Assembly: GCA_027405735.1 (NCBI GenBank) | Contig: JAPEHQ010000008.1 | Span: 1,240,001-1,304,000 of the forward strand | DNA from: Mucor racemosus | Lineage: Eukaryota; Mucoromycota; Mucoromycetes; Mucorales; Mucoraceae | Reading direction: 5' to 3' | DNA length: 64,000 bases | In this document: positions 25,120 to 39,448 of the stretch, in pieces | Numbering within the stretch: the first letter of the stretch is position 1 | How the letters are laid out: every line of letters starts with the position of its first letter | Made by a program: the position numbers and the translations under genes | The notes under the pieces: model-generated | The model's database searches: none | Told to the model about the DNA's origin: nothing | Seen by the model: only the letters and a program-made list of their open reading frames with translations

Positions 25120-25500
25120 CGGAGCATCGAATAAATACAAATCGTATGCCTTCTTTGCCCTTGGCATGGCTACATATAGTTGTCCGTGAGGCAGCATATT
25201 GTCTAGAAAAACACCAACACAATCAATGGTGGCATTCTAAGCGTTTTATGAATGGTAGATGCAAAAGCAGGCACAATTGAAAACTGCGTCCTTGCGGTAG
25301 CTGATGATGCCAGCAACTTGTCGGCTGATTCTTTGCTTGCGTCCAGTACAAGTTTTCCTCACCATGTTCTGAATCAGTATGATGACCGGCACGCCAAAAT
25401 TAAACAAGAGTTCTTGCGACAATCTTGTTTCTTTCTGGACTTTTTTAGTAGCGGACACAACTGTACCAACGTGGGTGCCTGGCTTGGGGGAGAATGATCA
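25120..25500 (-). pseudogene. Pif1-family helicase fragment (Helitron-type C terminus), frameshifted
   Basis: On the minus strand, in two frames, the segment reads FSIVPAFASTIHKT followed by CVGVFLDNMLPHGQLYVAMPRAKKAYD (key residues GQLYVAM.RAK), which is the terminal helicase motif V/VI region of Pif1-like helicases. Upstream, another frame reads FNFGVPVIILIQNMVR, fitting the segment before it in such proteins. In fungi such helicases are often carried by Helitrons, but chromosomal Pif1 is also possible. At least one frameshift; not functional. Higher GC than the surrounding arms. Confidence 0.7.
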
Positions 25501-25512
25501 TTTCCTCACCAG

Positions 25513-27826
25513 CACTACGGCCAACCTGTGCTGCACAAGATAATTTTGTTGTGCCCAGGTGGGCTGCACACTATAGCCTGATGAGCTGTTGTGCCCACTG
25601 CATATGGCTAAAAAGATACCAAGATGCACATGGGCACTACAAAAGAAACTGCACACGAGCACAACAACGCTAAGCCTGTATGTGCAGAATTATAGATTCT
25701 CTCCGTGTGCATAACATTAATTCCATGTGTGCATAATAATAAAATCTGACCATGAGCATAATGAGCTAATTGTATGGGCACAAATTGGTTTGTACATGAG
25801 CATCGTGCCGTTTTCAAAATTCCATTACATTTTTTTACTGGAATAATGGGTTTTTAAATTACATTTGCTTTTATTAATATAAATCATAGACAATAACACA
25901 ATTCGATGCGTTGTTGATGTAGAGCAGTACATGCAAGAGCCAATATATTTACGATTATCATCATTTGTAAATATGTTTATAGCTATAATGTTTACAGAAA
26001 CAATGGTTTTTTGCTGGAGCATAAACTTAAATAGCACATAGCACTTACTGCTTAAATTTATATGCAATTAAGCCAAACCTAATAAGATTATAGATGTTAC
26101 TTTATCACTTATAAAATTTAAACAAATTAACCTTCTTTAAATTTATTATTTTAGTTTACGACTGTCATATATTATTATAAAAAGATTTGTTTTCAAATAG
26201 TATAGCTACAATCAAAATTATAATAAACAGGCAAGACGTTAGATTATTCTTTTTTTTTTTTTTGTTTCTATATCATTTGAAATTTTATCATTTTTCTGGA
26301 ACATTTCGTAAGATTGTAGCTAATTCTAGCTTTTCATTGAGTAGATATAAATATCGTTGTTGCCTTCGATTTGATCTGTTAATCAAGAAATACGTCCAAC
26401 TATACAGTAATAAATAATGATATTTGATCTTAGAATGCAATTAAATGAAAATATCAGTCTCTAATATAACGACTGCTACCTATATTAAAAACATTAGCCC
26501 CTTATGTTAGCATGCGTATTTAGATAAAAGAAACGAATACCAGCTTGATAATCTCATATACCTTATCAAACGGTGAATATATTATCCTTGGAATATGAGA
26601 ACAAAAAGAGAGAAGCAACACACGTAGTAGAAAAGGATTTTCAAGGCTTTACATTATTTAGCGCATTTAAAACCCTGCTAAATTGCACATTTCAGCCAAT
26701 GTAGAAGCAGCATTACAGCGCATGAACCATAATCTAATAAACATTATAATAGATATTATCTGTTATCATAGAAACATATTTTTCTACCAGAAAACCGTCT
26801 GTAATAGCATACATTTTCATTAAAAAATTGCAAAAGCAAACCCGTAGAGCGACGCCGTAATTGAACATAGCAAGATTAAATGGCCAAGTCTCTTATATTA
26901 TGGTCTATCTAAGTTTTAAATAAAAAAGCGTTTCTTTTTTTTAAACTTTTCTTATATTTAACCATGTACGGTCTGAAAATTCAGACTTTGTAGCGGACAT
27001 TTTCGGTGACTCATTTTATCCTTACCAACACTCATGATTTTCATCAAAAAACAGAAAAATCAAATTTTGATACCAAAATCAACGTTTGAATATACTACAT
27101 TGTGAGAGAAAATTGTAGCCATGACTAATACACATTTTATAAAAGCTTAATATTAAATGTTAAGTAATGAAACTTAGTATTTTTGTCCCAAAAACGGAAT
27201 TTTGATTAAAGGATTTTCATGTAATATTTTGCAATGAAAATGTTGGTTATTTTTTATTGAGCAAATAGAGCGCTAAATGCTGTATATGTGTATATTTTTT
27301 GTTTTTATAATTGGTAGTATAATTAACTCTAAATTTGCAAAACCAGAAAAAAAAATTTAAAAAATGTCAAAATTGATGATCTGGACAAAAATAATTTTCT
27401 AAATTAATATTCCGCTTATAAGCCCTATAAGTCTTAAAAATAAGAGATTTTATAATACTTGAGAACTTTTTCAAGAATTAATGATGCTGTACCCATTTGA
27501 TTCAAGCTTATTACTGTAAATCTTTATACATGATAATATTATGTGGTAGTTTATTTGATGATAATATAGTTTTATTTTATAATTATTGCGCTAGAGGTGA
27601 TTTACATTAAGTTTTAGCCTTATCCCTTCAACATCATAAACATAAACATGGCCAATACTGGAACCTGTTGCCACCTTTTTACCCTCTTTTTCCCAAGCCA
27701 ATTTACTCAATGCTTTACCAGAAAAAACTTACTTTTGACCTATAAAAATTGATTTATTAATAAAACCAATTATTAATAACAAGCTAATAAATAATAATTA
27801 TGGTGTACCTTTGATAGTTGGTAGTG
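25513..27826 (-). mobile_element. CACTA-type DNA element, right arm of giant inverted repeat
   Basis: Reverse-complement copy of 22652-24967, 2314 bp against 2316 bp. It begins CACTACGGCC and ends GGTAGTG. Differences are scattered single bases and small indels, for example in the AT tracts near 25830 and 26250. This copy keeps the outer terminus CACTAC intact, where the left arm has AACTAC. Includes the mirrored WD40 fragment (27600-27720). Confidence 0.8.
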
Positions 27827-28120
27827 ATATACAAGACAACATCTTGTTTTCCTCTTCTTAGCTGTTTGTTGTCCTAAATAGAAATAAATGCTTTTTAAAA
27901 ACTAAATAGATTAACAAGAGTTTATTCATTCATTTAAATCAAGTCAATACTATACATACTTTTATAATCAGCAATTTTTCTGCAGGTAGATATCGCCTTT
28001 AGACCAAAAAAGCATTGATTATAGCGTAGATGATGGAACAGAATGACTAAGCCTTGGATGCTTTTTTTGTTTGAAAAAGATATTATGACGCGCCCTAACA
28101 TTAACAGTTAATAATTCATT
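27827..28120 (-). pseudogene. Possible coding remnant next to the element end
   Basis: Minus strand: a piece ending RKIADYK before a GTATGT donor (about 27960), then after a TTTAG acceptor a piece DNKQLRRGKQDVVLYIT that runs into the element terminus. The two pieces join in frame, suggesting a host gene interrupted by the element. No family recognised; the left flank does not visibly continue the reading frame. Confidence 0.3.
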
Positions 28121-31100
28121 TCCAAATAAACAATAGACAAAACATGTACTTGTACCTGCACTTGATTTCAGTTTATAAAAAAATATTAATCTTTTTGTTG
28201 TCGTTGTAAAAAACATAAATAAAAGAGCTGAGGAAAGAGTAGGGAGGGAAAAGGATTTTGTGTGTTACAAATAGGAGTTTACAAAGGCATAAATACTTTT
28301 AGTGTCACCAAACAGGTTGTTGTCATTGTTCCCATTTGGTCCCCGAAAGAAGAAAATGGGCAGAACTCTTTCAAACGCCAAATTTCAAATTGATATATCT
28401 CCTCAATAAGGCAATCCTGTTGAATCAGAGTAACTCACAGCTGTTTTAAACCATTCAAATTATCTTCGTTATTATTTATATTATGATTGATAGATTGGTA
28501 TACTTTAGTAAATTGACTAAAAAACCTTGATCTCATTGCTCTGACTCATCTGGGCTGCCTGATCTGCACAAAAAATTTTATTCTGCCCATCTGTGCAGAC
28601 CATTATGCTCATGGAAAGAGTGGAATATGTACACTTTTATCCACTATACTGATCTCCATTTTATCTGATTCTCAATTAAAGTACAGCTGGCATGAATAAT
28701 AGACATTACACTACTAAATGATATATGCTGATTCATACTAACATAAATTTTCTACCGAGCTTCGATCTTAGCAGCTTATAGTTAAAGACCAATCATCAAC
28801 ATAATGCGGATCTAATCACACCATTATGATCAAGGATCCATAAACTCTATGAATACACCGATTGGTTCTTATCAAGACTTATATCTGACAAGGGGTGTTA
28901 TTGGCTATGTATGGACCTAGGAATGCTTACCTAATCTCTCTGATGAAAACTATATAAAGAGGACATTTATTTATTACAAAAGTCCTCAAGTAGAATTTAA
29001 CTTGATAATAAAACCCTAATGTTATCTAGTCGAAATCCTATTGTTTTTTTATACTTTTTTCCGTGAATATCTCTACCCATTCCACAGAAAGCATAGTTCG
29101 GCCTTAGTGCAGAAAAGTCCTTAAAACATTTCTTGTTGTATAGAGGCGTAAGCAATTCATCATTGTGAAGTGAGCTAATAAGCTATATTCCCATCATAAA
29201 ATACCTAAATTAAATGTCATCTCATTGGAACCGTGCTATATATCAAAGATAAGACTGTATAGTAGATAAACAATTGCATGAAGATAGCAAGAAGGGCATA
29301 ATACTCAAATAAGAGGTGTTAAAATATTAAAGTAATGTGGGATATCCCAAATAAAAAACACAAAAAGTACATGCTTATCAAATAGAACAAGTAAGGACTG
29401 TTCTGAAAGCGTGGCTGACAGAATATATTGTAAGCGCCGCTCTTGACCCACAAATCATCAATAATCAAACAACCCAACATTTATACTCAAAATTAATGGA
29501 ATCATTGACAATTGCAATACAATTGCCAGATAGTAAATAATCACCAAATAATATAATAAAGAGAGACGTAGAATAACCATTTTATTGCACATTATCCATA
29601 TTTTAATAAAGAAGGATTTTAACAGTATTCTTTTATGGCTTTTTTACCCCTTATTTTACTGCACATTGGTGAATTTTTTTTTGAAATCGATTGTAAAAAC
29701 TTAAGCATCAAGATTGAGGTAGTATATATTAATTTTTTGCATTTGGAATAATATACAAGATTTAGAATAAACATTAGTGCAAGAAAAAATGTAGATATAA
29801 TTGAATAAATAAACTTGTTAAATTAAATAACACATAAAAACTGAAGGAAATCTTTATTTAATATCAATAATTTGTTCTATTTGATATACAAATTTTATAC
29901 TACAATTTATCTATTAGATCATGAGATCAGTGTTTATTTACATTAACAACATAGTATATTTGAGGGGAACATATTTCATGCAGCTGAAATATGATTCCTC
30001 GCATATCCCACATTATTCCGGATTATGCAGTCTTTATAACAAACAAGAGAAATTAGGAATGTTTTCTCAAATTAATTAGCGCACATTTACAATAATAAGG
30101 ATTAAAATTTAAAAGGTTCGCCATCTTACAAATTATTATAATGATATATAACCTTTAGACGCAATTTATTCACAAGATTAGATCCTGTAGTAAACTACAT
30201 ATTATACCAAGTTTGTTTAGTAATCAAATTAATCTTAGTCAACATCTAAGATATAATAACTTTAAATCACAAAAAACTTTAAAATGTCAAATTGTACCAC
30301 TGGTACTTCCAAATTAGGCGTAAAAAATTGAAAATAAAACACGTATGAAATAATATATAAGATGTTGTTTTATTATTTTAAAATAAGATAAAGATCTTCA
30401 TGGCTAATGAAAATCTTTTGCTATTTATATTAATTGCCTAATTTAAAGGAAATGGAAATCTAAAAGTAATGGATCATTGTAACTGACCAATGCTTATCTA
30501 GAAAGGTTGATTAAATGTGTTGAGTTGCTATGTACATTGGTAGATGGCAAAATTATTGGTTCTTCATGAATATAAAAATTTATGGACTTGTTTATCAACA
30601 AGTTCCTTGGTTCTATCTTTGAATACACTTTGATTTGGTTGTACAGGATGTCAATTGTATGTACGCGAGGTTGACATTTAATTTGTGATTCAAATAATAA
30701 ACTTTTACTATAATGACAATTACCATTCTGATTTATCAGATTATGTTTAGGTTAAATAAAAACTAGAAATTTAATCAAGTAAAGAGATATCGTTTATTGG
30801 AATGAAATTAATAGGGTTTATATACTATTTGATTTGGGGAATTAATAATGTGATAAGGCAGTTTAGATGTTATTTAATAGTAATGTGTCATGTTGGTATA
30901 TCATGTTGGAATATCGCACTAGCGTATTATGCTTTTGCACCATGCTTCTATACTAAGCTTTTAGGAGCACGGTATTATAGTTAATATTCAATTAAGTAAC
31001 TTCCGGTTCCGAATCTGTTATTGTTTACTTTTTTGGATTTGACATGATCCGTGTAATAAGTACTATGACCTTGTAATAGGCTGAGTCTATTAAGAAAGAA

Positions 31101-31234
31101 GTACTAGAGGTGGACGTTGTTGGTGTTAATAATTGTAGTTGACTATTACTTTGATCAATACTTACTATGTATTAATTGTGATTAATAATATTTGACAAGT
31201 AGTATTAAGTAATAAATCGGTTGTGGTTGTGATA
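28121..31234. other. Gene-poor AT-rich region
   Basis: No intact gene. A 61-codon open stretch at 29354-29538 (+) reads protein-like (EQVRTVLKAWLTEYIVSAAL, ending LPDSK and TAA) but has no start and no known family; it may be the last exon or a remnant of a lost gene. The TATATAAAG at 28950 within 28897-29042 gives an LTR-like look, without a matching partner. Confidence 0.35.
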
Positions 31235-31393
31235 ATAAGTTTATTTGATTAAAATTATTAATGAAGGAAAGAAACAGATATTTTCACTAATGTTCAATAT
31301 CTGATTCAACATTTACATATTTATATGAATTATACAACTGAAACTAATTTATGCAATTATTGTTGAAGCATCATGTAATGTGAATCATTACAA
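31235..31393. repeat. Repeat B, second copy
   Basis: Diverged copy of 24968-25118. It ends in a short inverted repeat TGTAATG...CATTACA (31374-31392). Confidence 0.6.
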
Positions 31394-31619
31394 TTCGGTT
31401 TAAGAATGATATGTCACGTTCTATGACACTAGGAACTAAACCATGAAGATCTTGCTTCAAGATCCAATCACTGTATTATTAGTAGAATTAGAAAATAGTA
31501 TATATATCACAAAGGTTATGGTAATCCATAAACCTTTGCTTTACTTTATATCTTAATATATATCAAAGAGTTGTAATTGTATTCGCAACGCTTTTTTTGT
31601 TTAATTGCTATTTTTTTGT

Positions 31620-32770
31620 AGCAGATCCAACTGAAAGCTACTATGTATTTTTTGTTTGAGCAAAAAATATTGCGTTTTTGTCGAGATAATTAAAATAATA
31701 GTTTACATTACAGCTTAAGGCCTATTATAACTGAGTTTCAAAACTGATTTGAAAGAATGGACGAAAAATGATTCAAAAAATAAAACCGTTTAATGGCTCA
31801 TGAACTGCAACGTAAGTGAACCTAATGCATTAAATAGTTTTTGTACGGTTTTGAATTCTGCATGCATCTAAATAAAAATAAGACCAACATTCTACATTAA
31901 ATTATGTGTAAAATACAAATGAAATTTTGGAGGTTTTTTGAAAATACACATCACTTTTTATAAACGTGTTTCAAATTAAAATAATGGGAATACTGAATAT
32001 AAAAATTATCTATCGATCGAGTCATTTTTTAACTGTATAGCTGCATTTTTCGTAGAGAAAACAAGATTTTTATCGAAAATTTTTTCAAATTCAGAATCTG
32101 GGATGAGGGTATACAGGGGGAAAATCGAAGTTAGAAACGAGGATATCTCTTTGTACACATTTTTTAGGATATCTCCACGAAAAATTGATATTTTGAAAAA
32201 AACTAAACTGAATCCGATAGAGCTCAATGAGCTCTATCATATTCATATATAAAAAATACTACACAATTTAATGAATATTTTGAAATCTATTACAAAAATG
32301 CCAAAAAATGAAAAAAAATAAAATAAAAGTGCTCATAATATTTTTATATTAAAATATGTTATAGAGTACCTTGAAACAAGTAAGTTTTGTTATTAAAAGT
32401 TGCTAGTATAACTTAGTTTTTTGTAGAGATATGAAGCCCCAAAGTTTTTAATTTTGGCAGTGAAATACCTGTAAAAATATGAAACATTAGCACTGAAAAA
32501 TTAATATCAACTGCAAAAAATAGGGTATTTTCGGATACTCGTTTTTAGATTAAAGTTGATTATCTCAGGTACATTGATATATAATTTTTTCTTGGTGTTA
32601 TTTAGTGAAAAAAAAAATTAAGCAGTGATGAAAGGCGAGACCCACTTTTTAAGGACAAAAAAACAGTAAATTTTACGCGTTTTTGAGTCTTTCGTGAGAA
32701 ATATAATAAATTCAGGAACAGATAGCATAATGCTACGAATTCATAACTATTTAGCAGTATCTGAGATGTA
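31620..32770 (+). repeat. Dispersed repeat family A, copy 2 (5'-truncated)
   Basis: Aligns with 5757-6920 in the same orientation. Shared words include ATCGATCGAGT near 32010 and TTTTACGCGTTTTTGAGTCTTTC near 32675 (core ACGCGTTTTTGAGTC). It starts where copy 1 has the CAACTC...AAACTACTC segment. Confidence 0.75.
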
Positions 32771-34131
32771 CATATACAAACTTTTTACATTTTATATATT
32801 AGAAACACGGGATGTGCAATTATATAAAATCGAATTTATTATTTGTTAATTTCAAAAATACTTAAATATAGTACAGCTGAAACACACGATGTATTGAATG
32901 CAAATCAATCAACACCAAACAGAATAAAACCAATTAAGCGCTTGTTTGAGTGAATAAGATAATCTTGTTGTCATTTACAAACATCGAAATCAATATAAAA
33001 TGAAGCCTTATCACCTTTAAAAATAAAAAGTTTCTTAATTGACAGTTTTTATCTATTAAGAGACTCAATGAGTTATGTCCTAATATCAAAAACCATAGTG
33101 TAAGACACAAAGTCAACGCACAGAGTAAGAATTCTCTAGAAATAGACTGTTTTGGTAACATAAAGGATCTGCAAATGCAGGGGGTTTCCTTTGAAATATC
33201 AACGTTCAGTTAATATATTTGAGAAGTGTTTCGAAGAGTGAGCCTATTTAAATTTGATCTATACGTCTATTGAATTTTCAGGGACTACATATAATATTAT
33301 ATTTGGAAGGGGAAATGTGTGGACGCCCCCAACGAATCAAATGGTAACGTTGTTTAACATATGATAACCAGGCACAGACCATAAAAATTGCAGCTGTATG
33401 AATCATAGTACTTTTTCCATCCAGTCTTATTCAACCACGATAAATGCAATTTAAAATGAAGCTTTGTGCTAGGTTACCCGTTCCCACCTTCTCTCAATTT
33501 ATTACGTTTTAAGGTTTGGTGGTCCGCCTCTATTCTGGGGGAAACAACATCAATATACTTTGTGGAAAATTATGCTAGATGCAATCGTATCTATCTGCAA
33601 TGATATTCTTTGAATTTTGCATGAAACAAAAGATCGATCTTTTCCCTTAAATTACTGGCTATGTATGCAATGTTTAATGAGCATTTCGCCCTTGTCTTTT
33701 TAAGGTTAAACATAAATTCAGATTAGAAAGAAGAAGAGAAAGAAGTGAGGTTTGTTTAGCGGCTTCTCAATAATGCACATATAAAACCAGTCCATTTACA
33801 ATGGCTTGTCATGTACAGTACTCAATCAGTGCTATCACAAAAGGCTTTATCACTAAGCTCGAACAAGTAACCTGCATACGTTTCAACATGTAAACAGTAA
33901 CAATGTTTATGTGCTACACCGTCAAATAGATGGGATCTTAAATAGATGCAAATTGCTTAATAGCTAACCAATTGAGCGGAGCCGGGGACAGCCTTTCTTA
34001 CAGATCCTTCCAAATGATTGGAAGAAGGAGAAGAAAAATTTTCAAACCAAAAAAATAAAAAATCTTTGAATAAAAGGGCAATTGCAACGCGCAAATCTTT
34101 GCTTCCACCCTCATTTTTTTACTCCAAAATC
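32771..34131. other. Intergenic region upstream of the SAH hydrolase gene
   Basis: No gene supported. The last ~300 bp hold the promoter and leader of a gene expected to be strongly expressed; CT-rich stretch before the ATG at 34132. Confidence 0.4.
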
Positions 34132-35711
<1,580 letters not shown>

Positions 35712-36626
35712 GCGGTTTAATTTTGCATTTCTTTTTGTATATCATTAATATATGATGCTTTTCCATTCTTTTTATAAATATAAATGAATAGGCATCCACT
35801 TTTATTGTAAAAAATGAACGTTTCAACATGTTCTTGTGAAGATATATAATGCTAGTAGTGCACATAACTATAAAATAAACTGGCATTCAACATGTGAATA
35901 AACAAATTTTAAAACATTAAACCAAACGTCTTTTTTTTTTCTTTAATTTTGATAAACTTTCCCCTTGAAGTGTTTTTGCATAGTTACAAAATCGGCTAAT
36001 CAGAAGAGAAGCACGTAGCGATAGACTCTGTTATTTAAGCTCTACCTGCGTATTTTTTGTCAAAATACAATAATACTTTTCTTTTATAATCAAATATTAT
36101 TTTGCCTGACCGCCATTTTTATCATCATTTCAAAGAATTATTTTACGCCATTGAAGAATATCGAATCAACTAAAAGTAAAGAATAATGTATTTTGACATC
36201 TCGAGTACATGCAAATATTTTTTATTTGTATTAAGTATGCAAAAAATTACCAGATAAGACGTCCTTTTAAAATGGTATTTATATTGCACCGCTGGAAAAA
36301 GCTATGTTAAAACAAAAAATGCTAAAAGATACAGCACATATCAAATATGCTTTATCAAATTAAATTTATTGAATATATACTTTATATTATCTCTAAAAAT
36401 AATTTAAAGCATATATACATAAAACTACTGGTGTCAAACCATGAGTTTCATATTTTATTTTTGATTTAATAATAAACATGGTAGTCCAAAAAAGAATCCG
36501 TTGCCCTGGCATAAATAACGGTTCATATGATTTTATTTCTCGGTAACAATATCGGTTCAGTGCATAATAAAACTTTTATAACTAGTATAAAAAAATTAGT
36601 ATTTCAATTCATAGTGCTTTCTCAAT
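35712..36626. other. Intergenic region
   Basis: 3' flank of the SAH hydrolase and upstream region of the UGT gene. AT-rich; nothing else seen. Confidence 0.4.
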
Positions 36627-38298
36627 ATGAAATCACAAACTATTTTATTGATATCTTCATTGATCAGTTCAACTTTAGCACTTGTAACGCCTTCTCAAGT
36701 TGAATTGGAGCCAAAAACTATCCATATATCTTCTACAGCAGGTGGTATTAGTCATATTGTTTGGACATTGGAAATCGGGAAAGTGCTTGCTGAACGAGGA
36801 CATAATGTTTCTTTTTTAACCACAGAACCCTACATTAAATTTGGTACACCTTATGAGCCTCATATAAAAACAATATCTATGGGGCCTCACGTCTCCAATG
36901 TTCAATTTCGTGATTTATTTGATACAGAAGATGCATTTTCAACCAAAGTTACAAGCTCATACAAACAAGTAATCGAAGATACATATCAAAGAGATTATTT
37001 TGCATATAAAGATATATTTTCATCATCAAATACATCAATTGCAATTTGTGATCAGCTTTCTTTACCCTGCTTTGATGCTGCCAAAGAATTGAATATTCCA
37101 ATGGTTATCCATATGACCATGAGTTTATCAAGAGGTAATACAAATCCGTACTTTACTATATATCTAAAACTAACATTTATTAGATGCAAGAGCACCTTTC
37201 ATTACATTTTATCATTTGACAGATCAACCAACTACATTACATCAATCCTTTGGTCAGAGGTTTTATGAACGTTACATCCTCTTGCCTAAATTTATTTACC
37301 GGTATTTTCCTGTTGCCATGGCGATCAAGAAAGCCCGCCAGGAAATCGATGTTGAAGGTTTCGATCCCTTGGCAAGAGATAGCAATGTTATAAAAATGAT
37401 TAATAGTTTCTGGGGAATGGAATCTCCTCGACCTGTTGGCCCATTAGTTGAATATGTGGGACCTATTATCGGTACATCTTACGATTCTATGCCAACGCAT
37501 TTAATGGAGTTTATGCAACAACATCAGCAAGTTGTTTATATAGCATTTGGTCAAATGTATACACCTAATCATCAAGAATTTAATGTGCTTTTAACTAGTC
37601 TGATGGAAGCTTATGAGCATGGCTATTTTGATGGATTTATTTGGTCGCTTTCCAAATCATCTCGTCAAGATTTACCCAAGCAAGTGAAAACGAATTCTGG
37701 GAAAATATACTCTGTACGGGAATTACTCGATGGTAGTTACACCGATCTCCGTTTCGAGTCTTGGTCGCCTCAATTCGCTATTCTCGATCATGCTCATTGC
37801 AAATTATTCATTAGCCATGGAGGAGCTAGTTCGATACACGAGTCATTATACAATGGCGTCCCATTATTGCTTCATCCTTTTACAAGCGATCAACCTGCTA
37901 ATGCGCATAATATTGAAAATGCTGGAGTAGCATTAGTGTTAGACAGAAAAATGCATAATATTACAGATACGTTCGAAAAATTGAGTACAATTCTACTGGA
38001 TAAAGATGGTCAATTTGCTTCAAATATGAGAAGTATGCAAACACTAGTACAACTCAAAAGTAAAAGAAAGCATTATGCTGCTGATGTGATTGAGGAAGTC
38101 ATTTATACAGTTCGAAACCAAAGCGACATTTGGCATCGACGTGAAGTAAGAGAGAAGATGTCTTGGATCAAAGCAACAAATTGGGATGTTGACTTGGTTG
38201 CTATAGTAATTGTATTGTTTGTAGTCATCTCAATTTGTAAGATTACTTTTCGATCTTTAAGAAGTATATTGGTATCACGAAAATGGAAAATTGATTAA
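36627..38298 (+). CDS. UDP-glycosyltransferase (GT1/UGT family), ER membrane type
   Basis: Two exons, 36627-37134 and 37184-38298, 540 aa. N-terminal signal peptide (MKSQTILLISSLISSTLA), a variable acceptor domain (HIVWTLEIGKVLAERGHNV), then the UGT donor-binding signature from FESWSPQFAILDHAHCKLF through FISHGGASSIHESLYNGVP to HPFTSDQPANA. A C-terminal transmembrane helix (LVAIVIVLFVVISI) with a short basic tail fits the type I ER topology of animal UGTs. It transfers sugar from a UDP-sugar to a lipid or small molecule; the acceptor is not readable. Its stop is 76 bp before the ATG of the following SDR gene on the same strand. Confidence 0.93.
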
Positions 38299-38374
38299 TA
38301 AAGCTGCTATTTAAAAAAATGGGAAAACTTTCTAATTCTTGAACTATTTATCCTTTTTTCTGTTTCTTATTGTT

Positions 38375-39292
38375 ATGTCAACAAGTAACAATAAAGAAAT
38401 CGTATTTATTACAGGCGCTACTCTTGGTTTAGGCAGACTTACTGCAAAGAAACTGATTGATTTAGGCCATAAAGTCATTATATCAGGTCGTTCTGAAAAG
38501 AAATTAAAAGATGCCTACAATTTTATCCTTGCAAGCTCTCCTCAAAATAAAGAAAATCTATACAGTGTTATTCTGGATTTCATTGACCTTAAGTCAGTAA
38601 AATCCGCTGTAGATAAGATTGAATCATTTGGTATTGGCATTGATGTATTGGTGAATAATGCAGGTGGTACCCTAACTGAATTCAAGCAAACAAATGAAGG
38701 CATTGAAGATACAATTTTCATGAATGCGGTGGGTCCCTTGTATTTAACTAAACGTTTAATTCCTTTGATTGAAAAGAGTCAACATCCCAACAAGCGTATA
38801 TTATTTGTTGGCTCTTCTATTCATGATCCTAATTCCAAAGGTGGAGGAAACAGTGAAGCATCTAAAATTCCTCATGAAGTTGATATTCAAACGATCATCA
38901 AGGATAAAGAACATTGGAACTCTATGAGATACTATAGATTATCAAAATTAGCATCTTTGTGGGACGCATTTACTATTGCAGACAAATATCCTCATCTTAC
39001 TACCATTGTCTTTTGTCCTGGATTTGTACCCACAACCGATCTCAGTCGAAACTCTGGTTATTTGATTAAACTTGCTCTCAAGTATGCAATTTCAAAATTC
39101 AATTTTACTACCAGTGAAGAAGATGCTACCGATGGTTACCTCTATTACATCACTACATCTGGAGTTAATCTCAAATCAGGCGGATATTACGAAAAAAGAG
39201 AAGAATCAACACCCTCAAATGATGCATTGAACAAAGAAAAGCAACAAGAATACTGGGATCTTGCTACAAAAACCATTGATCAATTAACTTAG
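38375..39292 (+). CDS. Short-chain dehydrogenase/reductase
   Basis: Intronless, 305 aa. Rossmann motif FITGATLGLGRL (TGxxxGxG), structural VLVNNAGG, catalytic Ser in FVGSSIHD and YRLSK (YxxxK), so all active-site elements of a classical SDR are present. Most like the retinol dehydrogenase / protochlorophyllide-reductase-like group; substrate unknown. The start is taken at MSTSNNKEIVFITG, because the open frame further upstream has no ATG. Possibly functionally paired with the adjacent UGT in modifying a lipophilic compound (inference from position only). Tail-to-tail with RPS18. Confidence 0.9.
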   Translation: MSTSNNKEIVFITGATLGLGRLTAKKLIDLGHKVIISGRSEKKLKDAYNFILASSPQNKENLYSVILDFIDLKSVKSAVDKIESFGIGIDVLVNNAGGTLTEFKQTNEGIEDTIFMNAVGPLYLTKRLIPLIEKSQHPNKRILFVGSSIHDPNSKGGGNSEASKIPHEVDIQTIIKDKEHWNSMRYYRLSKLASLWDAFTIADKYPHLTTIVFCPGFVPTTDLSRNSGYLIKLALKYAISKFNFTTSEEDATDGYLYYITTSGVNLKSGGYYEKREESTPSNDALNKEKQQEYWDLATKTIDQLT

Positions 39293-39448
39293 TATAAAAC
39301 TATCTTTCAATCGTTATTTATTAATAATAAAATATGAAAAATACGAAAAAATGTATCGTTGAAGCCAAAAGACAAGAAAGAAATTCTACAATTGAAATTT
39401 CGATTAGTATAACCTTTCAATAACCCCAAATATTGATATAATAACTTA

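Noticed and set aside
28897..29042. Solo LTR candidate with TATATAAAG
   Set aside because: No second copy, no clear TG...CA ends or target duplication visible.
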